Source: Pelomonas sp937871895 (GTDB lineage Bacteria > Pseudomonadota > Gammaproteobacteria > Burkholderiales > Burkholderiaceae_C). Taken from it: a stretch of 64,000 bases of DNA. The notes beneath the pieces were generated by a model. The model did not search any database. It was not told the DNA's origin and worked only from the letters and a program-made list of their open reading frames with translations. Position 1 is the first letter of the stretch. Each line of letters begins with the position of its first letter. The stretch is taken from NCBI RefSeq assembly GCF_046348265.1, contig NZ_JAXMEO010000008.1; one strand, written 5' to 3'. The translations under genes and the position numbers were made by a program. Below, one piece after another: positions 55,276-62,724 of this stretch.

Positions 55276-55293
55276 TCACTCCCACTCAATTGT
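55276..55293. repeat. Right attachment-site copy within guaA 3' end
   Basis: TCACTCCCACTCAATTGT contains the guaA stop codon and its last five codons (IEWE end). One base differs from the copy at 38011-38028. guaA remains intact after the insertion. Confidence 0.75.
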
Positions 55294-56883
55294 GGCTGGC
55301 GGCTTGGAGCTGACGTCGTAGGTCACGCGGTTGATGCCGCGCACCTCGTTGATGATGCGGCTCGACACTTTCTTCAAGAGGCCATAGGGCAGCTCGGCCC
55401 AGTCGGCGGTCATGAAGTCGCTGGTCTGGACGGCGCGCAGGGCCACCACGTAGTCGTAAGTGCGGCCGTCGCCCATCACGCCCACGCTCTTGACCGGCAG
55501 GAAGACGGTGAAGGCTTGGCTGGTGAGGTCGTACCAGCTCTTGCCGGTGGCCTCATCCTTCCAACCCCGCAGCTCCTCGATGAAGATGGCGTCGGCCCGG
55601 CGCAGCAGATCGGCGTAGGGCTTTTTCACTTCGCCCAGGATGCGCACCCCGAGACCGGGGCCGGGGAAGGGATGGCGGCAGACCATCTCGGGCGGCAGCC
55701 CGAGTGCCACGCCCAGGGCGCGCACTTCGTCCTTGAACAGCTCGCGCAGCGGCTCCAGCAGCTTGAGGCCGAGCTGCTCGGGCAGGCCACCGACGTTGTG
55801 GTGGCTCTTGATGGTGGTGGCCTTCTTGGTCTTGGTGCCACCGCTCTCGACCACGTCGGGGTAGATGGTGCCTTGGGCGAGGAAGGTCGCACCTTTGTGT
55901 CCCCCAGTGCCGGCCTTCAACTTCGCTGCCTCGGCCTTGAAGACATCGACAAACAGACGGCCGATGATCTTGCGCTTCTGCTCGGGGTCGGTGACGCCGG
56001 CCAGTTCGCCGAGGAAGAGATCGCTGGCATCGACGCGGATCACGCGCGCATGCAGCTTGCCCTCGAACATGTCCATGACCATGTCGCCTTCGTTGAGGCG
56101 CAAGAGACCATGGTCAACGAACACGCAGGTCAGCTGGTCGCCGATGGCGCGGTGGATCAGCGCCGCCGCGACCGAGGAATCGACGCCACCGGAAAGGCCA
56201 AGGATGACTTCCTCGTTGCCCACCTGCTCGCGGATGCGGGCGACCGCTTCCTCGATGTAATCGCCCATGATCCAGTCGCCTTTGCAGCCGGCGATCTCGC
56301 GCACGAAGCGCGTCAGCATGGCCTGGCCTTGCAGGGTGTGCGTGACTTCGGGGTGGAACTGGACGGCGTAGTAGCCCTTGTCCTCGTTGGCCATGCCGGC
56401 CATGGGGCAACTGGGCGTCGAGGCCATCAGTTTGAAGCCAGGCGGCAGCGCGGTGACCTTGTCGCCGTGGCTCATCCAGACCTTGAGCATGCCGTGGCCC
56501 TCGGCGGTGCCGAAGTCCTGGATGCCGTCGAGCAACTTGGTGTGGCCATGGGCGCGCACCTCGGCGTAGCCAAACTCGCGGTGGTCGCTCCACTCGACCT
56601 TGCCACCCAGCTGCACGGCCATGGTCTGCATGCCGTAGCAGATGCCCAGCACCGGCACGCCGGCGTCCCACACGGCTTGCGGGGCGCGCAGCTCGTGGTC
56701 CTCGTAGGTCGAGGCGTGGCTGCCGCTCAGGATGATGGCCTTGGGCTCGAAGCTGCGGATGAAGTCGTCAGAGACGTCGTTGGGGTGGATCTCGCAATAG
56801 ACGGCCGCCTCACGCACGCGGCGCGCGATGAGCTGGGTGACCTGGGAGCCGAAATCGAGGATGAGGACTTTGTCGTGCTTCAT
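55276..56883 (-). CDS. guaA: GMP synthase (glutamine-hydrolysing)
   Basis: A 535-residue enzyme converting XMP to GMP with glutamine. The class I amidotransferase domain carries the nucleophile in GICYGMQTMA (Cys near residue 85) and FHPEVTHT (His). The ATP-pyrophosphatase domain has the P-loop LGLSGGVDSSV near 235, and the dimerisation domain ends TYDVSSKPPATIEWE. The ATG at 56883 overlaps the stop of the upstream MFS gene (ATGA). Its 3' end is the integration site of the island. Confidence 0.97.
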   Translation of the reverse strand: MKHDKVLILDFGSQVTQLIARRVREAAVYCEIHPNDVSDDFIRSFEPKAIILSGSHASTYEDHELRAPQAVWDAGVPVLGICYGMQTMAVQLGGKVEWSDHREFGYAEVRAHGHTKLLDGIQDFGTAEGHGMLKVWMSHGDKVTALPPGFKLMASTPSCPMAGMANEDKGYYAVQFHPEVTHTLQGQAMLTRFVREIAGCKGDWIMGDYIEEAVARIREQVGNEEVILGLSGGVDSSVAAALIHRAIGDQLTCVFVDHGLLRLNEGDMVMDMFEGKLHARVIRVDASDLFLGELAGVTDPEQKRKIIGRLFVDVFKAEAAKLKAGTGGHKGATFLAQGTIYPDVVESGGTKTKKATTIKSHHNVGGLPEQLGLKLLEPLRELFKDEVRALGVALGLPPEMVCRHPFPGPGLGVRILGEVKKPYADLLRRADAIFIEELRGWKDEATGKSWYDLTSQAFTVFLPVKSVGVMGDGRTYDYVVALRAVQTSDFMTADWAELPYGLLKKVSSRIINEVRGINRVTYDVSSKPPATIEWE

Positions 56884-58136
56884 GCGGAAGGGGCCACGGC
56901 TGGCGCGGGATGGCTGCGGAAGAAACGCAGCGTGATGAGGGTCGCCACGCCCATCAGCGCAGCCGACACAAAGAAAGGCAGCCCGATCCAGATCGAGCCG
57001 ACCGGCAAGTGCGACACCCAGCGCAGCAGCTCCAGGCTGGCGACCGGCGCGAGCACGGCCATCAGGCTGTTGAGCGAAGAGACCGCGCCCATGGTGCTGC
57101 CCTGGTGCTTGGCGTCCGCCGCGTTGGAGATGATGCTTTGCATCGAGGCCTGCGCAACACCACCCAGCAGGTTGAAGCAGATGATCACGTAGAGCACCCA
57201 GCCCTCGGTGGCCAGGCCATAGCCCATGAACGCCAAGCCGCCCGACACCAGGCCGACCAAGGCCAGTTGGCGCGGCTGGAAGCGCTTGAGCAGGGGCTTG
57301 AGCAACACGCCCTGGCTCAGCACCGACACGATGCCCACCAGGAACAGCGACCAGCCCACCTGCCCGGGGCCCCAGCCGAACTTGAACTTGGTGTACAGCA
57401 CCCAGCTGTTGTGCAGCATGAACTGGGCGAGCGAGCTCAGGCCCAGCACCCAGACCAGCGCACCGACGCCCTTCAGCCCGGCCAGGCCCTTGAGCGCCGA
57501 CCACGGGCTGAGGCGATGCCGCTCGATCGGGCGGCGCCGCTCCTTTGGCAGCGACTCAGGCAGCACGAAGAAACCGTAGAACCAGTTCAGCACCGCCAGC
57601 GTGCCGGCGAGGAAGAAGGGGTAGCGCACATTGATGTCGCCCAGCACGCCGCCGATCACCGGGCCCAGCATGAACCCGAGGCCGAACATCGCGCCCAGCA
57701 TGCCGAAGCGCTTGGCGCGGTCCTCGGGGGTGGAGATGTCGGCCACGTAAGCATTGGCAATCGCGATATTGGCCTGCATGGCGCCCGAGAACAGGCGCAC
57801 CGCCACCAGCATCCACAGCGCCGAGGCCAGCGCCGTGACGAAGAAGCTCACCGCCAGCCCGGCAAAACCCATCAGCAGCACGGGCCGCCGGCCATATCGG
57901 TCCGAGAGCGCGCCAAGGATGGGCGAACCAAAGAAGTTGGCCACGCCAAAGGCCAGGGTCACTGCCAGGAAGCCCAGGGTCTGCTCGTCATTGCTGCCCG
58001 TGAACAGGCCGACGATGTGCGGCAGCACGGGCACCATGACGCCGATCGAGATCATGTCAATCAGCACCGTGACCATGATGAAGCCCATGCCAGCGGCGCG
58101 GCCTGGGGACGGGGTCGACACGGTCGAATCGCTCAT
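56880..58136 (-). CDS. MFS drug/solute transporter (TCR/Tet-like)
   Basis: A 418-residue inner-membrane major facilitator with about 12 helices. It shows the family motif A region GSPILGALSDRYGRRPVLLMGFAGL and FGLGFMLGPVIGGVLGDIN (antiporter motif C style), both typical of tetracycline/multidrug exporters. The substrate is unknown. It lies between guaB and guaA and is coupled to guaA by overlap, so it may deal with purine-related compounds or simply share the transcript. The start at 58136 is preferred to one 12 bases upstream. Confidence 0.88.
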   Translation of the reverse strand: MSDSTVSTPSPGRAAGMGFIMVTVLIDMISIGVMVPVLPHIVGLFTGSNDEQTLGFLAVTLAFGVANFFGSPILGALSDRYGRRPVLLMGFAGLAVSFFVTALASALWMLVAVRLFSGAMQANIAIANAYVADISTPEDRAKRFGMLGAMFGLGFMLGPVIGGVLGDINVRYPFFLAGTLAVLNWFYGFFVLPESLPKERRRPIERHRLSPWSALKGLAGLKGVGALVWVLGLSSLAQFMLHNSWVLYTKFKFGWGPGQVGWSLFLVGIVSVLSQGVLLKPLLKRFQPRQLALVGLVSGGLAFMGYGLATEGWVLYVIICFNLLGGVAQASMQSIISNAADAKHQGSTMGAVSSLNSLMAVLAPVASLELLRWVSHLPVGSIWIGLPFFVSAALMGVATLITLRFFRSHPAPAVAPSA

Positions 58137-58138
58137 CG

Positions 58139-58173
58139 CAAAAAGCAAAGCGGGGCGATGGTGTCGCCCCGCT
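58139..58173 (-). terminator. Hairpin between guaB and MFS gene
   Basis: AGCGGGGCGA (58149-58158) and TCGCCCCGCT (58164-58173) form a 10-bp stem, followed on the minus strand by TTTGCTTTTT. It lies 14 bp beyond the guaB stop and just before the MFS start, so it may terminate most guaB transcripts and leave lower expression of the MFS gene and guaA. Confidence 0.8.
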
Positions 58174-58187
58174 CCGCGTGCTCCTGG

Positions 58188-59654
58188 TTATTCGCTCCGG
58201 TAGTTCGGAGACTCCTTGGTGATCTGCACATCGTGCACATGGCTTTCGCGCATGCCGGCCGAGGTGATCTCGACGAACTCGGCCTTGGACTGCATCTCGG
58301 CAATCGTGGCGCACCCGCAGTAATGCATGGAAGCCTTCAAACCGCCCGCCATCTGGAAGATGACCTGCACCACCGAGCCTTTGTAGGGCACCTGGCCCTC
58401 GATGCCCTCGGGCACCAGCTTGGAGGTGTTGGGGTTGTTGCCGCCTTCCTGGAAGTAGCGGTCGGCACTGCCCTTGGCCATGGCGCCGAGGCTGCCCATG
58501 CCGCGATAGCTCTTGAAGGTGCGGCCCTGGTAGAGGATGACCTCGCCCGGCGCTTCTTCGGTGCCGGCAAAGGCGCCGCCCATCATCACGCAGTCGGCAC
58601 CCGCAGCGATGGCCTTGGCCAGGTCGCCCGAGAAACGCACGCCACCGTCAGCGATGACGGGCACGCCGGTGCCCTTCAGTGCCGTCACGACGTTGTCGAT
58701 CGCCGTGATCTGGGGCACGCCGACACCGGCCACGATGCGCGTCGTGCAGATGGAACCCGGGCCGATCCCGACCTTGACGCCGTCGGCGCCGGCTTCGACC
58801 AAGGCCAGCGCTGCGGCGCCGGTGGCGATGTTGCCGCCGATGACGTCCACATGCGGGTGGCGGGACTTGACCCAGCGCACACGCTCCAGCACGCCAGCGC
58901 TGTGGCCGTGAGCGGTGTCCACGATGATGGCATCGACTCCGGCCTTGACCAGCAGATCGACGCGCTCTTCGGTGTCCTCGCCAAAGGCCACGGCCGCGCC
59001 AACGCGCAAGCCGCCGTGCGAATCACGCGCAGCGTTCGGGAAGCTGGTTTGCTTGGTGATGTCCTTCACCGTCATCAGGCCGCGCAACTCGAAGGCGTCG
59101 TTGACGACGACCACGCGCTCCAGCTTGTGACGGTGCATCAGGGCCTTGGCTTCGTCGAGCGAGGCGCCCTCTTTGACGGTGATCAGGCGCTCGGCCGGCG
59201 TCATGATGTCGGTGACCGGGGCGTCCATGCGCGTCTCGAAGCGCAGGTCGCGGCCTGTAACGATGCCGACCACCTTGCGCCCCTCGACCACCGGGAAGCC
59301 GGAGAAGCCGTGCAGGCGGGACAGCTCGACGACCTCGCGCACCGTGGTCTGCGGCGTGATGGTCAGCGGCTCGCGGACGACGCCGGATTCATAACGCTTG
59401 ACGCGCGCCACCTCGCGCGCCTGCGCAGCCGCCGGAAGGTTCTTGTGGATGATGCCGATGCCGCCCTCTTGCGCGATGGCGATGGCCAGACGCGCTTCGG
59501 TGACCGTGTCCATCGCGGCGGACACCAGGGGCAGGTTCAGGGCGATATTGCGCGACAGTCGGGTCGCAAGGCTGGTGTCGCGGGGCAACACCTGGGAGTA
59601 AGCCGGCACCAACAACACATCGTCGAAGGTGAGCGCTTTGCCTAGAAGGCGCAT
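58188..59654 (-). CDS. guaB: IMP dehydrogenase
   Basis: A 488-residue enzyme that oxidises IMP to XMP, the rate-limiting step to GMP. The N-terminus is ALTFDDVLLVPAYSQVLPRD. Paired CBS domains occupy about 90-205, regulated by nucleotides in other species. The catalytic loop has the Cys in GPGSICTTRIVAGVG near residue 304, and the flap region YRGMGSLGAM follows. The gene is the first of a guaB-MFS-guaA set. Confidence 0.97.
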   Translation of the reverse strand: MRLLGKALTFDDVLLVPAYSQVLPRDTSLATRLSRNIALNLPLVSAAMDTVTEARLAIAIAQEGGIGIIHKNLPAAAQAREVARVKRYESGVVREPLTITPQTTVREVVELSRLHGFSGFPVVEGRKVVGIVTGRDLRFETRMDAPVTDIMTPAERLITVKEGASLDEAKALMHRHKLERVVVVNDAFELRGLMTVKDITKQTSFPNAARDSHGGLRVGAAVAFGEDTEERVDLLVKAGVDAIIVDTAHGHSAGVLERVRWVKSRHPHVDVIGGNIATGAAALALVEAGADGVKVGIGPGSICTTRIVAGVGVPQITAIDNVVTALKGTGVPVIADGGVRFSGDLAKAIAAGADCVMMGGAFAGTEEAPGEVILYQGRTFKSYRGMGSLGAMAKGSADRYFQEGGNNPNTSKLVPEGIEGQVPYKGSVVQVIFQMAGGLKASMHYCGCATIAEMQSKAEFVEITSAGMRESHVHDVQITKESPNYRSE

Positions 59655-59726
59655 AGGAGCTCCAGACGCAAAGCGGCATTATAGAGAGCCCCCTTCGCTG
59701 CCCTGCCCCTGGCTACACTCAAGCCC

Positions 59727-60239
59727 ATGCGCCACGCCCCTTTTCTGCTCCTGCTCGCCCTGCTCGCCGCGTTGCCGGCCCAGGCCCAATGGAAGTGGCG
59801 CGATGCCAATGGCGTCACCCAATACAGCGACCTGCCGCCACCACAAGGCACGCCGGAGAAGGACATCCTGCAGCGCCCGGCGAATGCCAAGCGTGGCCCG
59901 GTCACGCTGCTGCCGGTGGGGGCTGCCGCATCAGCGGCTGCCGCAGCCGCTGCATCGGCCGCCGCGCCGAAGCCCGCTGCCTCGCGCCCCGATGCTGCTG
60001 CGCAAAAGCGCCAGGATGAAGAGCGCGAAGCCCGCGCCAAGGAAGCCCAGGACAAGCAACGTGAAGCCGAGCAGCGCCGCGAAAACTGCGGCCGCGCCCA
60101 GGAGAACCTGCGCAGCTTGCAAAGCGGCACGCGCATCACCAAGGTGAACGAGCAAGGCCAACGCGTCTTCCTGGACGAGGCTCAACTGGCCAGCGAGACG
60201 GCCCGCGCCCGCCAGTTGATCGCCAGCGAGTGCCGGTGA
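59727..60239 (+). CDS. DUF4124-domain exported protein
   Basis: A 170-residue protein with a cleaved signal peptide (LLLLALLAALPAQAQ). The mature N-terminus WKWRDANGVTQYSDLPPPQG is a DUF4124 domain, a small beta module common in betaproteobacterial envelope proteins of unknown function. A long Ala-rich stretch (about 65-90) and a charged helical segment (QKRQDEEREARAKEAQDK) follow, then a C-terminal part with two Cys residues (ENCGRAQ, ASECR) that could form a disulfide. It is divergent from guaB. Confidence 0.8.
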   Translation: MRHAPFLLLLALLAALPAQAQWKWRDANGVTQYSDLPPPQGTPEKDILQRPANAKRGPVTLLPVGAAASAAAAAAASAAAPKPAASRPDAAAQKRQDEEREARAKEAQDKQREAEQRRENCGRAQENLRSLQSGTRITKVNEQGQRVFLDEAQLASETARARQLIASECR

Positions 60240-60262
60240 GTGAGAGGCTGAGGCGCTGAGGT

Positions 60263-60604
60263 TCAGCGCGGCCCGTTGCCGGGCTTGAGCTTGTTGGCGA
60301 ACTTGGGCCGGTGGCGCGACACGATGGGCCCGCCGCGCTTGGCATAGCGCAGGCGCCGCGCTTCCTTGGGGTCCACGGTCAAAGGTCGATAGACCTCGAT
60401 GCGATCACGGTCCCGGAGCAACGTATCGAGTGCTCGCACCCGGCCCCAGACCCCGACCTGCAGTTCCGCCAAGGGGAGGCGCTGCTCGGCCATGAAGTCG
60501 GCACAGCCCTGCAGGGCCTGACCGAGACTGGTGCCTTCAGGCAAGTCCAGCCAGCACTGCCGGAAGCAACCTGCCTCCGGGCTCCACACCAGTTCAACGC
60601 GCAC
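60263..60604 (-). CDS. rnfH: RnfH-family ubiquitin-like protein
   Basis: A 113-residue RnfH-family protein, beta-grasp fold, usually paired with RatA. The pattern VELVWSPEAGCFRQCWLDLPEGTSLGQAL and the C-terminal RDRIEVYRPLTVDPKEARRLRY are diagnostic. The family's function is not settled. The GTG start at 60604 lies inside ratA, overlapping its last 11 bases, which is the usual coupled arrangement. A basic tail of about 20 residues ends the protein. Confidence 0.88.
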   Translation of the reverse strand: MRVELVWSPEAGCFRQCWLDLPEGTSLGQALQGCADFMAEQRLPLAELQVGVWGRVRALDTLLRDRDRIEVYRPLTVDPKEARRLRYAKRGGPIVSRHRPKFANKLKPGNGPR

Positions 60605-61052
60605 CGTGCAAGCCCTCGGCGCGCTGCACGAAGCAATCGACAAAGGTATTGGCGATGCGGTCGAACACCGGGCTGATGACGGCCTCCAGCGCCCCATGGG
60701 CAAAGGCGTACTGCAACTCGAACTCCACCTTGCAGGCCCGCGCCTCGCCGTCCGCGCCCGGCTCACCCAGCGGCAGAAACTGCCAGACACCATCGAGCTG
60801 GGAGAACGGGCCGTCCACCAGCGCCATCCGCACTTCGCGGCCGGCGTCATGGGTGTTGCGCGTCGTGAAGGCCTGCTTCACCCCCGCGTAGGCCAGGTGC
60901 AGCTTGGCCGTCATGGCCTGCGGCTCTTGGTCCAGCACTTCGACGCGCGAGCACCAGGGCAGGAACTCCGGGTAGCGCGCCACATCGGTCACCAACTCGT
61001 ACATCAGCCGCGGCGGATGCCAGAGCAGAACGGACTTTTTCACCTGCTTCAT
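60594..61052 (-). CDS. ratA: RatA-type START-domain protein (toxin/coenzyme-Q-binding family)
   Basis: A 152-residue polyketide-cyclase/START fold protein. Homologues act as a ribosome association inhibitor or as a COQ10-like ubiquinone binding protein. Typical segments: KSVLLWHPPRLMYELVTDVARYPEFLPWCS and LVDGPFSQLDGVWQFLPL. The ATG at 61052 is favoured over a TTG nine bases upstream. It is divergent from smpB with 47 bp between, the conserved rnfH-ratA/smpB arrangement. Confidence 0.9.
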   Translation of the reverse strand: MKQVKKSVLLWHPPRLMYELVTDVARYPEFLPWCSRVEVLDQEPQAMTAKLHLAYAGVKQAFTTRNTHDAGREVRMALVDGPFSQLDGVWQFLPLGEPGADGEARACKVEFELQYAFAHGALEAVISPVFDRIANTFVDCFVQRAEGLHGAR

Positions 61053-61099
61053 AGAATCCAAAGATTGTAGGGAGGGCCTTCGCCCTCACTTGAGACTCC

Positions 61100-61561
61100 A
61101 TGTCCATCGCCGAGAACCGCCGCGCCCGTTTTGACTATCACATCGAAGAGCAGTTCGAGGCCGGCATCGTGCTGGCCGGCTGGGAGGTGAAAGCCATCCG
61201 CGCCGGCCAGGTCCAGCTGCCCGAGGGCTATGTCCACATCCGGGATGGCGAGCTCTACATGATCGGCTGCCGCATCAACCCGCTGCGCAGCGCGTCCACC
61301 CACGTCCACCCAGAGGCCGACCGCACCAAGAAGCTCTTGATGCACAAGACCGAAATCCGCCGCCTGATCGGCAAGGTCGAGCAGCGCGGCTACACCCTGG
61401 TTCCGCTGAACCTGCACTACAAGGACGGCCGGGTGAAGGTGCAAGTGGCCCTGGCCAAGGGCAAGGGCGAGCACGACAAGCGCGACACCATCAAAGAGCG
61501 CGAGTGGGAAAAAGAGAAGGGGCGCCTGATGCGCCACAAGGTCTCAGGCGGCAAGGGCTGA
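61100..61561 (+). CDS. smpB: SsrA-binding protein SmpB
   Basis: A 153-residue partner of tmRNA in trans-translation, which rescues stalled ribosomes. Motifs: ENRRARFDYHIEEQFEAGIVLAGWEVKAIR, the oligonucleotide-binding core GYVHIRDGELYMIG and the C-terminal tail KKGRLMRHKV-like EKEKGRLMRHKVSGGKG, which enters the decoding centre. The 3' end overlaps the convergent cystathionine-lyase gene by 18 bp. The tmRNA gene itself is not in this window. Confidence 0.96.
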   Translation: MSIAENRRARFDYHIEEQFEAGIVLAGWEVKAIRAGQVQLPEGYVHIRDGELYMIGCRINPLRSASTHVHPEADRTKKLLMHKTEIRRLIGKVEQRGYTLVPLNLHYKDGRVKVQVALAKGKGEHDKRDTIKEREWEKEKGRLMRHKVSGGKG

Positions 61562-62722
61562 CAGCCCCACCTCCAGATCAGCGATCAGATCCTCAGTCGC
61601 CTCAAGGCCAATGCACAGCCGCACCAGCACACCTTCATAGGGCTGTGGCAGCTTGCGCAGGCCATTCACCCGGTAGGGCACGGCCAGGCTGACCGGCCCA
61701 CCCCAGCTCCAGCCGATGCGGAAGCGCCGCAAGCTGTCCACGAAGGCATCGACCTTCGACGGCGGAATCGAAGGGGTCATTTCCAGCGTCACCAGGCCGG
61801 CGGCTGCCGTGCAGAGCTTGGCCCAATGCTCATGCCCAGGTGAGCCGGCCACGGCCGGGTGCAAGACGCGGCGCACCTCCGGCCGGGCTTGCGCCCAGGC
61901 GGCAATGCGGCGGCAGGACGCGTCTTGCGCCGAATAGCGCAGAGACAGAGTCGGCAGCGAGCGCAGCACGCTCTCGACATCGTTCATGCCGACGCCCAGG
62001 CCCAGGCGGCTGTGCGTCCAGGCGAGCTTCTCGTAGAGCGCGTCGTCACGGCAGGCGATGGAGCCCATCAGCACATCACCGCCGCCTGAGGGGTACTTGG
62101 TCAGCGCGTGGATGGTGAGGTCCAGGCCCAGCTCGAAGGGCGCGAAGGCGAGGCCCGCACCCCAGGTGTTGTCGAGCGCGATCACGGCCTGCGGCGCAGC
62201 TTCGCGCACGGTGGCGATGAGGGCCGGCAGGTCGGGGAACTCCAGCGTGACCGAGCCTGGCGCCTCCAGCCAGACCAGCTTCACGTCAGGCTGCAGTTGC
62301 GCGCGCAGCGAGGCGGGGTCGAGCGGGTCGTAGAGGCGGTGCGACACGCCCCAGCCCGCCATCTCATGCTGGGCGAAATCGCGGCTCGGGTAGTAGACGT
62401 TGTCGGGCAGCAGCACCGCGTCGCCAGCCTTGAGCAGGGCCATGTTCACCACGGTCAAGGCCGAAAGGCCACTGGGCGCCAGGATCACGTGCTTGGCCCC
62501 TTCCAGCGTGGCCAGGCGCGCTTCCAGCGTGAAGGTGGTAGGGGTGCCGTGCAGGCCGTAGGTGTAGCCGCTCTTGTCCACCCAGCGGCGGGCGCGCAAA
62601 TCAGCGACGGAATCAAAGAAGACCGTGGACGCCTTGTGCACGCCCACCACAGGAGACGCGAAGCCGGTTGGCGCCTCGTAGCCGTGGTGGATGAGCGCGG
62701 TGGCCTTCTTGTCGAGGCTCAT
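61544..62722 (-). CDS. metC: Cys/Met-metabolism PLP enzyme (cystathionine beta-lyase type)
   Basis: A 392-residue fold-type I PLP enzyme that likely cleaves cystathionine to homocysteine. The PLP-binding Lys is in HALTKYPSGGGDVLMGS near 202; the phosphate-binding APSGLSALTVVN and DNTWGAGLAFAPF (Asp binding the cofactor) are present. The sequence fits the MetC class more than gamma-synthases. It is 2 bp downstream of rimO and overlaps smpB tail to tail. The gene symbol is by family. Confidence 0.88.
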   Translation of the reverse strand: MSLDKKATALIHHGYEAPTGFASPVVGVHKASTVFFDSVADLRARRWVDKSGYTYGLHGTPTTFTLEARLATLEGAKHVILAPSGLSALTVVNMALLKAGDAVLLPDNVYYPSRDFAQHEMAGWGVSHRLYDPLDPASLRAQLQPDVKLVWLEAPGSVTLEFPDLPALIATVREAAPQAVIALDNTWGAGLAFAPFELGLDLTIHALTKYPSGGGDVLMGSIACRDDALYEKLAWTHSRLGLGVGMNDVESVLRSLPTLSLRYSAQDASCRRIAAWAQARPEVRRVLHPAVAGSPGHEHWAKLCTAAAGLVTLEMTPSIPPSKVDAFVDSLRRFRIGWSWGGPVSLAVPYRVNGLRKLPQPYEGVLVRLCIGLEATEDLIADLEVGLSALAA

Positions 62723-62724
62723 GC

